In this document: in pieces, positions 11,428 through 21,480 of the stretch
Layout of the letters: every line of letters begins with the position of its first letter
Position numbering within the stretch: position 1 is the stretch's first letter
Source: Sophora flavescens
Taxonomy: Eukaryota > Streptophyta > Magnoliopsida > Fabales > Fabaceae
Length of the DNA stretch: 64,000 nt
Reading direction: 5' to 3'
Assembly (NCBI GenBank): GCA_030762895.1
Contig: JAUPTC010000019.1
Span: forward strand, 620,001-684,000
Made by a program: the position numbers and the translations under genes
Notes under the pieces: generated by a model
What the model was told of the DNA's origin: nothing
The model's database searches: none
What the model saw: only the letters and a program-made list of their open reading frames with translations

Positions 11428-12554
11428 TCAGACGAGCTAAGTAAAATATTGAACAGACTTAGTCTCTCTTATAACTAAGTTGACGATGTTCTTTTTAGAT
11501 GAGCTCCATCCTTGTAATGAATTAAATGCAATCCGAATCTCTTGAATTTATTTCAAATGACTGATATTTATTTCAATAGAATATTTGTTCTTCATATTTG
11601 TTTTATCTGCTTTAAATGTTTCACCTTGTTGTAAAAGAAGCATAGTACAATCAAGAAATGCAAAAAGCAGAATCGTACAATAAGATATTGTAAAATGATT
11701 TGTACGATGACAACTTTATGACTGAAAAAGTTGGATTATACACAAAGGAGGAACAAGAAGTGCTCAAGCTGCAATACTCAGAGGAGTAAACCTCCAAATT
11801 CATGCTACCTCGATAACCAAGAGTACTATTTAGCATTTCTACAATCAAGCTATCAGTCACAACGGATATCGTGCATTAAATGCTATATCTAAACGAGATT
11901 ATTCAAAGTAACCATTGAAGAAATAAAAGTGAAGAAGAAGGTCACTATAAATAGAAGACCTCAAGTTCTGAAGAACAACTTTTGAACTTTTGCCAATCGA
12001 TGATCACTCATTCCATTATTCTTTCAAGAGCAAGAGTCTGTATTCTTTAGTTTGAATATTGTTGTAATATTCAACTGATCTTAAACTGTCATATTCTCAC
12101 ACATAGTGAGTTAAGAAGATCAAACATTAAATCTCTTTGTTAAAGTTAGAGCCTGAAGAGGCTTGGTAAGAAAAGAATACTTGTAGCCTGGAGAGGTGTT
12201 TAATACTCGGTTGTAATCTATTTGGAGAAATAGTGGATAAATCCTTCAAGTCGAAGGGACTAGACGTAGCTCTTGGTTGGAAGAGAGTGAACTAGGATAA
12301 AATCCCTCGTGTGAATCATCTATCCCTAAACTCTTCGGTTTTATTTGCTTATACTAACTGTGGAGTTTTGATATTGCCTTTGTTAAAGTCTTTTAAAAAA
12401 AATTGTCTTTGTGCTTGCCTCTGTTCCTAATCTCCTTGTGTGCAAAATTTGTTTTAAATGTTGTTTTTGAAAATTATTAACACAATTCAACCCCCCTTCC
12501 TTGTGTCTGCCTGTGTCAACTTTCCTTTTATCAAAAATCTTCAAGTCACAAGGG

Positions 12555-14409
12555 ATGTATGACTTCATTCCTGCTAGGACACCTGAAGAGCAAGCAAGAA
12601 TAATAACTGAGAAGCCAATGTCTGCTGCTGTTTTTGGCAAAATGAATATTGCCAACATGAATCTAAGCACTTACACTGCTGCTGCTTTGCCCAAGACTGA
12701 AGAAATGATGAATGTCAAAGAAGAAATGGTTGAACAAAATAATACAGAAGTTCTTGGATTAACAAGGACAGTTAGAAAGAAAACCACTACAGCAAGGAAA
12801 CCTATGCCTAAGTGGCCCACTGGTGGAATTGTATTTAGGGAACCATCAGCTGTTGCCCTTCAATATGCACTTTCTCATAAGAGGACAAGGAACTTGATCC
12901 TATATCACAATGAGGATAAGGAAGACAAGATCCCCATCAGCTCTGTGTTGAAGAAACAGAGAATTGCTGCCTCTGCTGATGTTGCTGATGTCCAAATTCC
13001 AACTAGGAGAAGGCAACCTCAGAAAAGCCAAAGCTGTCATGGGAACTGAGGTAATTCTTCCTACTAATGATCCTGTCAAGATAGCAGTAGATGCCTTAGT
13101 TTCTAGCTTTGAGGATATTATGGATATAGTTGTATCTGCTTCTGTGAACCAACCTGAAATCCTAGATGATGTGTACATTCCTACACTACCTTCACCACAA
13201 ACAAATACCCTTGACCAACCACAAATAGCCTCACCAGAAATACCAAAGTTCCCACCCATTATACCTAAGAATGACCCATGGTTCAACCAACTAGACACTG
13301 GTATTAGCCCTGGTGCACATCTTCCAAAGATAAGAAAAATCAGATTTCCCTATACTGACCCATCTGTTCTGTATGAGAAGAAGGCTGAAAACTGGGCCAA
13401 AGTTAAGAGGGATTGGAAAATTCTGTTCCATAAGCATGAACATGAACCTGTCTCTACCAGACCCTTCTATCCATTGCATGAGTATCATTATGAACCTGAA
13501 ACTGTTATCTACCCCTGGCATTCACCTCACCCTGACATTCCTACTGACCTTCCACCATCCAAACTGTACAATCACCTTGGACCTCTCATCACCCATCTAT
13601 CCCTAAAGAAATTACCTCCCAGAAAAATCTATCCTAACCTTGTCAAATATCCACCCTTCAAGCCTTTCAGTGAAGGAGTTGAGAGACACATCATCTCTGA
13701 CTGGCACACAGACCCTGCCAAGATGAATCTCACTGATGACATCTCCAAAAGATCCAGATCCTTCAGGCATGTCCCCATCATTATGGACAAGAACACCAAA
13801 TGGCATACCTTCAGGCACCCTACCATTTATGGCAAAGCTGCTGATTTTGTTGATCTTCTTATGTATCAAATGCTGAAATGGGAGTTTGAGCGCTTCAGGA
13901 TTGTTAGAGCTGCAAACTTTGTCCCTCCAACGTGGTTAAGGCATTCTTTGGAGAAGACCAAAATTGGAATCAATCCTTACATGATATGTCCAAGATTTCC
14001 CATGATTGACCTCAACAAGGATAAGGACAAGAAGAAGCAAAGATTCAGAGGAAAGAAGCTAGAGAATGAATCGCTAATGCTGGATCTTGATTCTGAACCC
14101 TTTGATGACACTCTACTGGAGTATTGGGAATCTCTTTCAATTGAACAAGTTTCTGAAACTGAGCCTGCAGCTGACTTCTGGAAATCTCACATCATTCACT
14201 GCACTAGAGAAGCATCTACTTCAGGTCTGACTCAAGAAGATAAAAGATTCATTCCTAAAGTCAGAGGCAAATGTGGCCTTTCCAAATGCAGATTCATCAT
14301 AATCAAGGACATTTTGGGCCTTTATGTTACCAACCTGCATCTTGAAAATGAAGACACTATTCATTGGGCCAAAGAGATACCAAAACCAGTGCTGCAATAT
14401 GCTACTTGA
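12555..14409 (+). pseudogene. Unrecognised retroelement ORF, copy 2 (about 610 residues in two frames)
   Basis: A first reading runs from ATG 12555 (MYDFIPARTPEEQ) to a stop at 13049; a second, in another frame, overlaps from 12964 and runs to 14409. Similarity to copy 1 in the second part shows both belong together, so there is a frameshift around 12960-13040. The protein is rich in Lys, Pro and His; I see no zinc knuckle, protease or polymerase motif and do not recognise a domain. It lies directly after one LTR and before a polypurine tract and a second LTR, in the sense orientation, so pol has been lost from this unit. An envelope-like or extra ORF of the SIRE lineage is possible. The upstream ATG at 12501 lies inside the LTR, so I prefer 12555. 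Confidence 0.6.
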
Positions 14410-14587
14410 TAATCCGCTGGCTTATCATGTTTTATCTATTATTTTAGAGATGATTTCATCAATTAAATTTAGTTGAATGCTTGATTTAGCCCAAATTAGA
14501 CTTTTTTCCTATTTTGATTATTTTAGAGTCTATGTGTGCATTTAATTAATTTTAATTAGATTTTAGTTATTTTGGTTATTTTAGAGT
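14410..14587. other. Short LTR-like scrap at the end of the copy 2 ORF
   Basis: It begins TGATAATCCGCTGGCTTATC, close to the LTR tip of E1-E4, then continues AT-rich without the rest of the LTR. It replaces about 430 bp of coding sequence present in copy 1 (6345-6790). It looks like the relic of an insertion that was later deleted. Confidence 0.4.
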
Positions 14588-15180
14588 CAAAATCTGCTAG
14601 CTCAAATTCCTGCTCCTCCACCAAAACCAAATCCAAATCCTCCTCCTCCACCACCACCCTCTTCTTAGGCTTTTATTTTGTTGTTTCCCTACTGACAATG
14701 ATGGTCCACTCCTTTTACCTTTTTGTCTGATGACAAAAAAGGAGGAGAAAGGAAAGAGAATTAAATTTAATATGAAGTCAGTTTTTGAAAAGTATACACT
14801 TGTCTGTATATGCATGTCTCTTTATGTTTATGCCTTGACATACTATATCTGTTTTGAATGCTCGTCTTTTTTTACTATGATTTGTTTATTGCTCTGATAT
14901 ATCCTAAGTCTACATGCTCTAACACTGTTTGATATGATATATTTTATTTTCTCGGAAACTTATCTATAAGTTTGATAAAGACTATAAAGCTCTGATTCTA
15001 TCTCAACTGATAAGTAGTTGCACTGATCTAATAAGCTATATACATGTCTTCTTTGAAATTACATCATATGCTCTTCCTATTCAAAGTTTGAATGCTTTGT
15101 CTTAGGGGAGCTTTGTAAGCTTTCAGAGACTTTTCTACTCAAATTTAATTAGTTTTTGTCATCATAAAAAAGGGGGAGAT
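14588..15180 (+). other. 3' untranslated part of copy 2 with polypurine tract
   Basis: A proline-codon-rich tail (14610-14668) parallels copy 1 6793-6821. The region then repeats the ACTGACAATGAT...GATGACAAAAA block and ends in AAAAAAGGGGGAGAT, a good polypurine tract, directly before the LTR at 15181. Confidence 0.7.
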
Positions 15181-16638
15181 TGTTGGAACCAAAGTGATTT
15201 GGATTTAATTAATCTCTAAGTTTTGATGTTAACAAAATGATTAAATTTGCTTGGCAAAGTATTAGTTGAGATCTAAAAAGGTTATCCAGTTTTGCATGAT
15301 TGCTAGAATCTTATAAGTTATGAAAACCTTGATGAAGTTACCATATATATCTGCTTGGATTTGATCTTGTGAATCCGCATCCATAAACGAGCTGCTCAAA
15401 TGTTTGGTAAAGTTATTTACTTATTTAAGTAGACGAAAGCTTTAATATAATTGAGTAGACGAAGAAATAAAATAACGAGTAGAGGAGAATTTTTCTCATG
15501 AGTAGAGGAGCTCTAATTGCCACGTCACTAGACGGAGATCAAGATAACTCACTGAAATATATCAAGTCCAAAGACTTGATAGACGAGAGGATAGGCTTAG
15601 TCTCACATATAACTGAGTAGACGGAGATTTTTAGTAGACAAGTTTTTATCTCTAATATGTTCTTTCTAAGAAGAATAAATACAATACGGTCCACTTGAAT
15701 TTATGATATTTATTTCAAACGAATATTGGTCCTTCCTATTTGTTTTAACTGTTTTAATGCTTTGTTTCCTTATGAGAGAAACATAGTACCATCAAGGAAA
15801 TGCAAAAAGCAAAATAGTACAATGGGAATTGCAAAACGCTCTGTACCCTGTCACCTTTATCGCTGGAATAACTGGAATTTACACAAAGGAGGAAAGACAG
15901 TTTTTCAAGTTACAATTGCTCAGAGGTGTATCATTCCATATCGTGCAAAAGTGATAACCAAGAGTACATTTCACAATGGCCACGATCAAGCTATCAGTCA
16001 CAACGGATTTTATGCATTTAATGCTATCTCTAAACGGGTATATTCAAAATAACCATTGAAGTTTTTCAAGTGAAGAAGAAGGTTAATATAAATAGAACAC
16101 CTCATCAACTGAAGAAGTAATTTTTGCCAATCTATAATTTATCATTCTAATATTCTTTCAAGAGCAAGAGTCTGTGTTCTTTAGTTTAAATATTGTGAAA
16201 ATATTTAACAGATCTTAAACTTTCATATCCTCACACATAGTGAGTTAAGAAGATCATAAGTTAAATCTCTTTGTTAGAGTTAGAGCCTGAAGAGGCTTGG
16301 TAAGAAAGGAATACTTATAGACTGGAGAGGTGTTGAATACTTGGTTGTAATCTATTTGGAGAAATAGTGGATAAAACCTTTAACTCGAAGGGACTGGACG
16401 TAGCTCTTGGTTGGAAGAGAGTGAACCAGGATAAAATCTATTGTGTGAATTTACAGCTTTATTTGTTTATACTGACTGTGGGGATTTGATATTGCTTTTG
16501 TTAAGTATCTAAAAATCATTTTATGTGTGTTTGCTTCTGTACTAAATTTCTTGTGTGAGAAAATAGTTTTTAAAAGGTTGTTTTCAAAAAATATTAACAA
16601 ACACAATTCAACCCCCCTTCTTGTGTTTGCCTGTGTCA
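15181..16638 (+). repeat. SIRE/Maximus-like LTR, right copy, intact
   Basis: 1458 bp from TGTTGGAACC to GTGTCA, matching the interrupted LTR at 7227-12518 and showing its uninterrupted form. The two differ by many substitutions and indels, so the unit is older than E1, E2 or E4. It abuts the Tat-like remnant at 16639, which it truncates. Confidence 0.75.
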
Positions 16639-17161
16639 ACTGCAGTTTCCATCTCCTTCTTCACTTCCTCGTTCTCCTGAGTTAGTTTGATATATTCTCT
16701 CATCAAATGCTGGTCATTATCAACTTTCTTTTGCAGCTTCTGCTTCTCAGATTCAAGATTGGAAATTTTAGTATCAATCATAGTGGACTCCATCTCGGAA
16801 AAACATGCCAGACTGGCCGACGTAAGCTTAAGATCTCGGTCATCTTGGCAATCTGAGAGCGGGTAAGAGAACGGTAAAGCTTTGTATCTAACCGATATTG
16901 CAGCTTCTCGTTGGGAGTAAGGCTTAGCGGGAAAGAAGGATTCTATACTAAAACAGTTTCAGGCCCTATGTCAACCTGACTAGTTAGGAGTTGGTGAAAC
17001 ACACCTTCTGGAGGAGAAGCAGATAAAGTTTGCCCGACTACCGCCTTCCCGAGATGCTGTAGGGGAGTCGTTTCGAACTCGGCTTGCCCCTCCTCAAGAC
17101 GGCGCTTCTTAACGACGAAGCCATCTCCGCCTGGTTCTGACAGCTCCATCAGGTTGATCAC
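16639..17161 (-). pseudogene. Antisense ORF, downstream exon with coiled coil, truncated
   Basis: Two minus readings: 17161-16943 (contains KKRRLEEG, possibly a nuclear-localisation-like basic cluster) and 16793 to about 16639 (ISNLESEKQKLQKKVDNDQ, a clear heptad coiled coil). They follow the PF04195-like exon in the same direction and are probably later exons or a broken continuation. The reading runs into the SIRE-like LTR, so the C-terminus is lost. Confidence 0.5.
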
Positions 17162-17271
17162 ATTTTTCTCTTTGGGGATTTCAGAAGTTGCAGCAACCTG
17201 GCTAAAATTTCTAGCATGGCCTTCCTCGACATCTTAAGAGCCATTTTTTGGGAAAAACAAGAAAACTTAAG

Positions 17272-18138
17272 TTATAAAAGGAAATAAGCAAGTAACGATA
17301 GGACAAAAAACGGATCCTCGCCCATAAGAGAGGCTAACTCGGCAGGGTTGTCAGCTTTGTCAATAACCTCACGGTAGTGAATATCCAACAACTGTTCGAG
17401 AAAGGTAACCTCAAGTTTTTCTTGGTGAGAGAGGCAATGATACTCAAAGCATCTGATGATGCAGGGTTTGCGTTGCCAACAAAGGGGGAATTTGGGTCCC
17501 CCCAATCGGAAATGAAAGAAAGGGTTGCCGCCTCCTTTGCGGACCACCTTAAAGAAGCCGGCTTTGAAACCCTTCCAAGAGGTAGAATAAGGGATAAAAA
17601 CCTTACGGCGTTGGATAGCGCTAAGAGATATCCAGCCGGTAGCACAGCGTTGTTTCACACAAAAGAAATTGAAAATTTTCTGAACAGAAGCCGAGATACC
17701 GAAATATTTACAAACAATCTCGAAAGCCCGGATGAAACACCAGCTGTTCGGATGAAGCTGGGAGGGAGCCACGTTTAAAGAACGCAGCATCGCTGACTCA
17801 AAAATGGTAAAGGGGAGACGGACTCTCGCTTTCGTCATAACACACTCGTGCAGGAAGAAAAAAAACGGGTTTTCTTGAGAGTGATGGACACGATCTACAG
17901 AAGAGCAAGGGAGACAACTCACTCGATCTAAATCCATTTTGTCAAAAACAAAATCCCTAACAGCGTTAAGGGATTCACGAGTGAGAAACTTGGAGCGAAT
18001 GCGAGGAACTTCCGGGTTAACCCAATCATACGGGTCGACCGGAGCAGCGGCAGCTTGAGCTACCGCAGCGACTGTAACCTCCGCAAGGGGAAGGACATCA
18101 TCGTAACCTCCTTGAGGATTGGAACCTTCTTCCACCAT
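17272..18138 (-). CDS. Antisense ORF product with gypsy-type transposon domain (PF04195-like), first coding exon
   Basis: I choose ATG 18138 (MVEEGSNPQGG); the upstream part of the long reading frame to 18549 is T-rich leader. The core has the family pattern LPFTIFESAMLRSLNVAPSQ, then PNSWCFIRAFEIVCKYFGI and FNFFCVKQ, with RKVFIPYSTSWKGFK later. The last about 15 residues before 17272 look intronic (FVLSLLAYFLL), so an intron probably starts near 17300 and the reading resumes in the 17161-16639 region. A TATA-like CTATTTAAA lies at about 18352-18361 on the minus strand. The role of such proteins is unknown; they are not proven transposases. Open over about 290 codons, so decay is limited here. 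Confidence 0.65.
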   Translation of the reverse strand: MVEEGSNPQGGYDDVLPLAEVTVAAVAQAAAAPVDPYDWVNPEVPRIRSKFLTRESLNAVRDFVFDKMDLDRVSCLPCSSVDRVHHSQENPFFFFLHECVMTKARVRLPFTIFESAMLRSLNVAPSQLHPNSWCFIRAFEIVCKYFGISASVQKIFNFFCVKQRCATGWISLSAIQRRKVFIPYSTSWKGFKAGFFKVVRKGGGNPFFHFRLGGPKFPLCWQRKPCIIRCFEYHCLSHQEKLEVTFLEQLLDIHYREVIDKADNPAELASLMGEDPFFVLSLLAYFLL

Positions 18139-18928
18139 AACTACAACTATTAAAGTAGAAAACTCAACGAAAGAAAGAGTATAGAGGAGAACAAAAGACG
18201 TACCTGCAAAAGAGAGAGAGAGAGAGAGAGAAGAACCGAAGGAAGCTAGCAGCGAAAGATGGAGAACACATCGAGAAGAAGAGAGAGGCGAAAAAATTTG
18301 AAGCAGACGAGTCGAAACGCAGAAGAAGTAGAGGAAGAAGAAGAAGGGGCAATTTAAATAGAGGATGTAAAGTATTAGGACCGTTGATTGATTCGTAGCA
18401 GAGATCCAACGGTCATAAATCAACAGACGTGCGAAGCAGTTATGACGCGTTGGAAAACATGCCGGATCACAGTGAAACGCGCGAAACAAAGATGGCGAAG
18501 GTTCGAAAAGAAGATTTGACAGAAAGTTGGTTCGGGACGAACGAGCCAAGTTCCAAACCTATGACTCGGAAATAGGGATGTGATCCTCACCCGAGAAGGT
18601 AAGCAAAGAAACCAAGGCAGAACTATACGTACGATGTATGTCGGGCATATAACTCTTTTCGCTGAATACAACTTAAGACTTGGGGGGCTTTTGTTCCCCC
18701 CTGATTTGGTCCATGGCCCAATACTTCTAGGCCCAATGGTATTAACCATTATTGAAGAGGCCCATTCAGAATTGAAGAGATCTAAAATGAGATCTCGGAC
18801 GATCTTCTCGGGATACATCGCCGAGGTAAAACGTTACTCGGGAAACCCGGTATGTATACTCAGTCAACACGGGACCCCCAGGGTACATACCCGAGACTGA
18901 GTTGTCCCAAAACACTCGTCGGGGGAGC

Positions 18929-19290
18929 TGTTAACTTGGATGGATCATGCAGAACATGCCTTAGGACACGTCACTGGGACACGTGGGCATTCTAGAAGGA
19001 TCTCATGATAGGAGAGAGAAGAGGATCTATGCCCGCGGCCTGGAATCGTGCTAACCGCATTTGGGGGGTCCCACTTAGTATAACCACCCCGCATAAATTG
19101 CACGCGCCTTGACTACTATATAAGCCGAATATCATCTTCATTATGGTAGCTTTGATTCTTTGTACTTTCCTTATACCCATCGTTGTAGCAGAGTGCTAGA
19201 AACCTGATGTACTAGCTCTGCTACCTTGTACCCTGACTTTATTAATACAACACATGCTTGATATATTGATTTATTGTTTTTGCACAAACA
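18929..19290 (+). repeat. 3' LTR of the Tat-like element
   Basis: It begins TGTTAACTTGG right after the polypurine tract and probably ends GCACAAACA at 19290, giving 362 bp. A TATA box (CTATATAAGCC, about 19116-19126) and a plausible polyadenylation region follow. There is no second LTR or duplication to confirm the ends. Confidence 0.6.
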
Positions 19291-19697
19291 TTTGGTATTG
19301 TGATTATGTTACAAAAAGGGGATTTCTTTCTCTATCTTAAGGCAACATAGAAGCTTGAGGAAGCCCTCAATAGGTTGATAATGCTTGTAGAAAATCTGGT
19401 AATTTATTCTTACTTGTTTTGGGTTACAGGTTGTCACCGAGCAAAGTAAGAACCGATGGGGTTTTCGTGGTCCTTGGGTGATGTTGAAGGTGGGAGAACG
19501 ATGAGGTGAGAGAGGAAGTGATAAGGTGGGAGACAATAAATGAGTTTTTTCTTTTTTATTTTATTTTAAACTTAAACAAATAAATATATTAAAACTTAAT
19601 GTGTTGTCACCTTATAATTGGTTGTGCCCAATAGCGAGTTGTTGGGTTTGTGCCCATACAAGACTTTCTCTGTTCCGAGTTGTGTTATTATATAATT
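19291..19697. other. Unassigned host sequence
   Basis: AT-rich sequence without a recognisable gene or repeat. Homology to copy B starts only at about 19698 (TTCAAAAAATCATTTTGTCG, compare 61541). Confidence 0.4.
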
Positions 19698-19795
19698 TTC
19701 AAAAAATCATTTTGTCGTTGTTCCATCAAGCCATTCCTCATCCCCTTCTTATATTACACGTTTGAAACTGAGCTGATCAGGAACGACCTACCTTA
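19698..19795 (+). repeat. Host duplication copy A, upstream end
   Basis: Matches 61541-61600 plus 62321-62366 of copy B. In copy B a TIR element (61604-62320) is inserted after TTATATTA; copy A is the empty site. Confidence 0.8.
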
Positions 19796-20066
19796 GGGTA
19801 TTGATAAGCCTTCGGCTTATCTAGTTTTATAACTAGATGGACTGTGGTTTTTGTGCAAATTATTCGAGTTCAATCTCGTTTTCGCCCAAATTTGGCCTTG
19901 TTTTATTCCTAAGTAGACTTTTACTCGTTCTAGGCATTTTTAGTAGTTTTAAGTCTATTTTGAATAGAATTACGCTTTTTGTGTCTTTTTATTGTTTCAA
20001 GTTAGAAGTGAAGCTCCGGGAGTCAAGGAAAGTCAAGAAGCAGTGGAAAAAGCAATTCTGGAGATA

Positions 20067-20450
20067 CTCGCCGCGCGAGTGGATGCTCGCCTCGCGAGCC
20101 TGAACATCAGATAAAGCAAGAATCATCATCACTGCGGTTCGCCCGCAATGCAGTCTGATCGCCTCGCGAATCATGAAGACCTGGAAGTCAGAGACCATCA
20201 CGGCTTAGCCGTGATGAAGGTCACAGCCTAGAATTGAAGTCTCGCCCCGCGAAAAGAATCTCGCACCGCGAGAGTTTGAAGACCCTGGAAGACAGAGACC
20301 ATCACGGCCTAGCCGTGATGAAGGTCACGGTTGTGACAGATTGAAGTTGGAAGACTCGCCTCGCGAACACACTCTCGCCTCGCGAGAATCCAAATTGAAA
20401 GCGCGCCAAAACTAATAATTCGCCTCGCAAAATGTTGTTCGCCCCGCGAG
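20067..20450. repeat. Paired GC-rich dyad array in E2 5' LTR
   Basis: Cores (here CTCGCCYCGCGA orientation) start at 20067/20086, 20241/20260, 20355/20374 and 20419/20438, each 19 bp apart; a degenerate pair near 20138/20158 is 20 bp apart. CATCACGGC-N3-GCCGTGATG dyads lie at 20196-20216 and 20300-20320. The 3' LTR carries the same array at 24639-25022, where the second pair begins with GTTCGC-N3-GCGAAC, a compensated variant. Confidence 0.93.
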
Positions 20451-20519
20451 CGGGCGAGAAACAGAATCCTTATTTAAAGGCTGTTTCAGATCAGAATTGC
20501 AGGGAGTTTTTGGAGAGCT

Positions 20520-20720
20520 TTGGATCCAGATCCGAATCCTAGTTTTTTCCACTGTAGAGTAGCGTTTAGGTCAGATTTCTTTTCTCTTTGGAGCTGCGTC
20601 TCCTCTTTACTTTTTTTCTTTTTATTTTACGATGGTGATTATGTCCGATTGTTTGTCTATGAGCATGAGGAACTAATCCCCTCGTCTGAGGGAGCAATGA
20701 AGCCACCCATGGCGGTGTAG
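20520..20720 (+). CDS. Small LTR-encoded ORF, 66 aa, conserved C-terminus
   Basis: It lies about 45 bp downstream of the TATA box, so it would be the first ORF of the transcript. The C-terminal part (FFLFYDGDYVRLFV, HEELIPSSEG, MKPPMAV-stop) recurs in both E4 LTRs (minus 45585-45394 and 39744-39394). E1 has the same DNA block but with a frameshift near LIP. The middle is hydrophobic (SCVSSLLFFFLF) and could be a membrane segment. It could be a uORF controlling gag or simply conserved leader DNA; I do not recognise a family. Confidence 0.4.
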   Translation: MDPDPNPSFFHCRVAFRSDFFSLWSCVSSLLFFFLFYDGDYVRLFVYEHEELIPSSEGAMKPPMAV

Positions 20721-21354
20721 ATTCGATGTGATGTATGTCTTTCTCCCTTGTCTCAATTTATGTTTTCCAATTCTGATTTGATTGCATTGATCATATGTGT
20801 TGCGTGATTGACTAGTTAAACGTGTTGAGGCTGAGAGGCGATTCGCGTTTTAGAACTTGAATTGGGATCACTAATCGAATATTACACGAGAGTGAGTAGG
20901 AGATTAGTGCAACCTTATAGGGAACAAGAATTAATAGAATTCGAGATTAGGATTATGAGACCTAGTAAGTAAGTAATCCAATCATCGAATACGTCCTATT
21001 GAGCACGAAAGTGGATATAGGAGAATTTGGGGGTCCCGGTTGACATTGTAATTGAACTTAGGGAGGAATTCATCATCACTTGGGTATGCATGTTGGGTAG
21101 GTGGATTTGTGACCTTGGACATTTTAATTTCAGATTTTTAGTTAATTATTTTATTAGATTTGTTAATTTAGATTTCAATCCTATTTCCCCCTCAATCTCA
21201 ACCACCTTCTGTAACTTGACCAAACGTATCTGATTTCCCGCGGATTAGTCAAATTGGTAGCCCAATCCCTGAGTTCGACCTCGGTAATTACTTACCGTGT
21301 TTATTTTATTACTTGCGACGACCCGGTACACTTGCCGGCGACTCAACAAGTTTT

Positions 21355-21373
21355 TGGCGCCGTTGCCGGGGAT
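21355..21373 (+). other. E2 primer binding site, tRNA-Asp
   Basis: TGGCGCCGTTGCCGGGGAT is complementary to the last 19 bases of plant tRNA-Asp(GUC) including CCA. It lies six bases after the LTR. Athila-type elements commonly use this primer. Confidence 0.9.
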
Positions 21374-21480
21374 TGGCACAACCAATTTTCCTAATTTTTG
21401 GGAAGTTTGATTATTTGGTTGAGTTATTTTTATTTTTATTTTATTTACTATTATATCTCTCTCTACTTCTTTGATTCCAC

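Larger units (their letters stand above)
7227..12518 (+). repeat. SIRE/Maximus-like LTR, left copy, interrupted
   Basis: It starts TGTTGGAACC at 7227 and ends GTGTCA at 12518; the reading is interrupted by a solo LTR at 7524-11223. Without that insert and one copy of its duplication the LTR is about 1.59 kb. The 3' part carries the AATTCAACCCCCCTTC run and the preceding GAACTAGGATAAAATC block characteristic of plant SIRE-type Ty1/copia LTRs. It matches 15181-16638. Because internal pieces lie on both sides, the arrangement is internal-LTR-internal-LTR, as produced by unequal recombination. Confidence 0.75.
16639..19290 (+). mobile_element. 3' part of a Tat-like Ty3/gypsy element
   Basis: In order on plus: a two-part antisense ORF region (16639-18138, minus), a polypurine tract CGTCGGGGGAGC (18917-18928) and an LTR (18929-19290). 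Some plant Tat-lineage elements carry an antisense ORF between pol and the 3' LTR whose product resembles the putative gypsy-type transposon domain; this arrangement fits. gag-pol and the 5' LTR are missing to the left, where the SIRE-like LTR starts. Lineage is inferred from architecture only. Confidence 0.6.
19802..21348 (+). repeat. E2 5' LTR
   Basis: Starts TGATAAGCC-N3-GGCTTATC (hairpin tip) and ends GACTCAACA. The order is tip hairpins, dyad array (20067-20450), TATA-like TATTTAAAG (20471-20479), a small conserved ORF (20520-20720), then the U5 end. GGTACACTTGCCGG near the end is shared with E1, E3 and E4. Confidence 0.93.

Noticed and set aside
18580..18900. 106-aa plus-strand ORF before the Tat-like LTR
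   Set aside because: No homology noticed, overlaps the antisense ORF promoter region, composition not coding-like.
21355..21373. tRNA-Asp gene
   Set aside because: Only the 19-base complement of the tRNA 3' end is present; it is a primer binding site. The same holds at 4359, 35401 and 44742.
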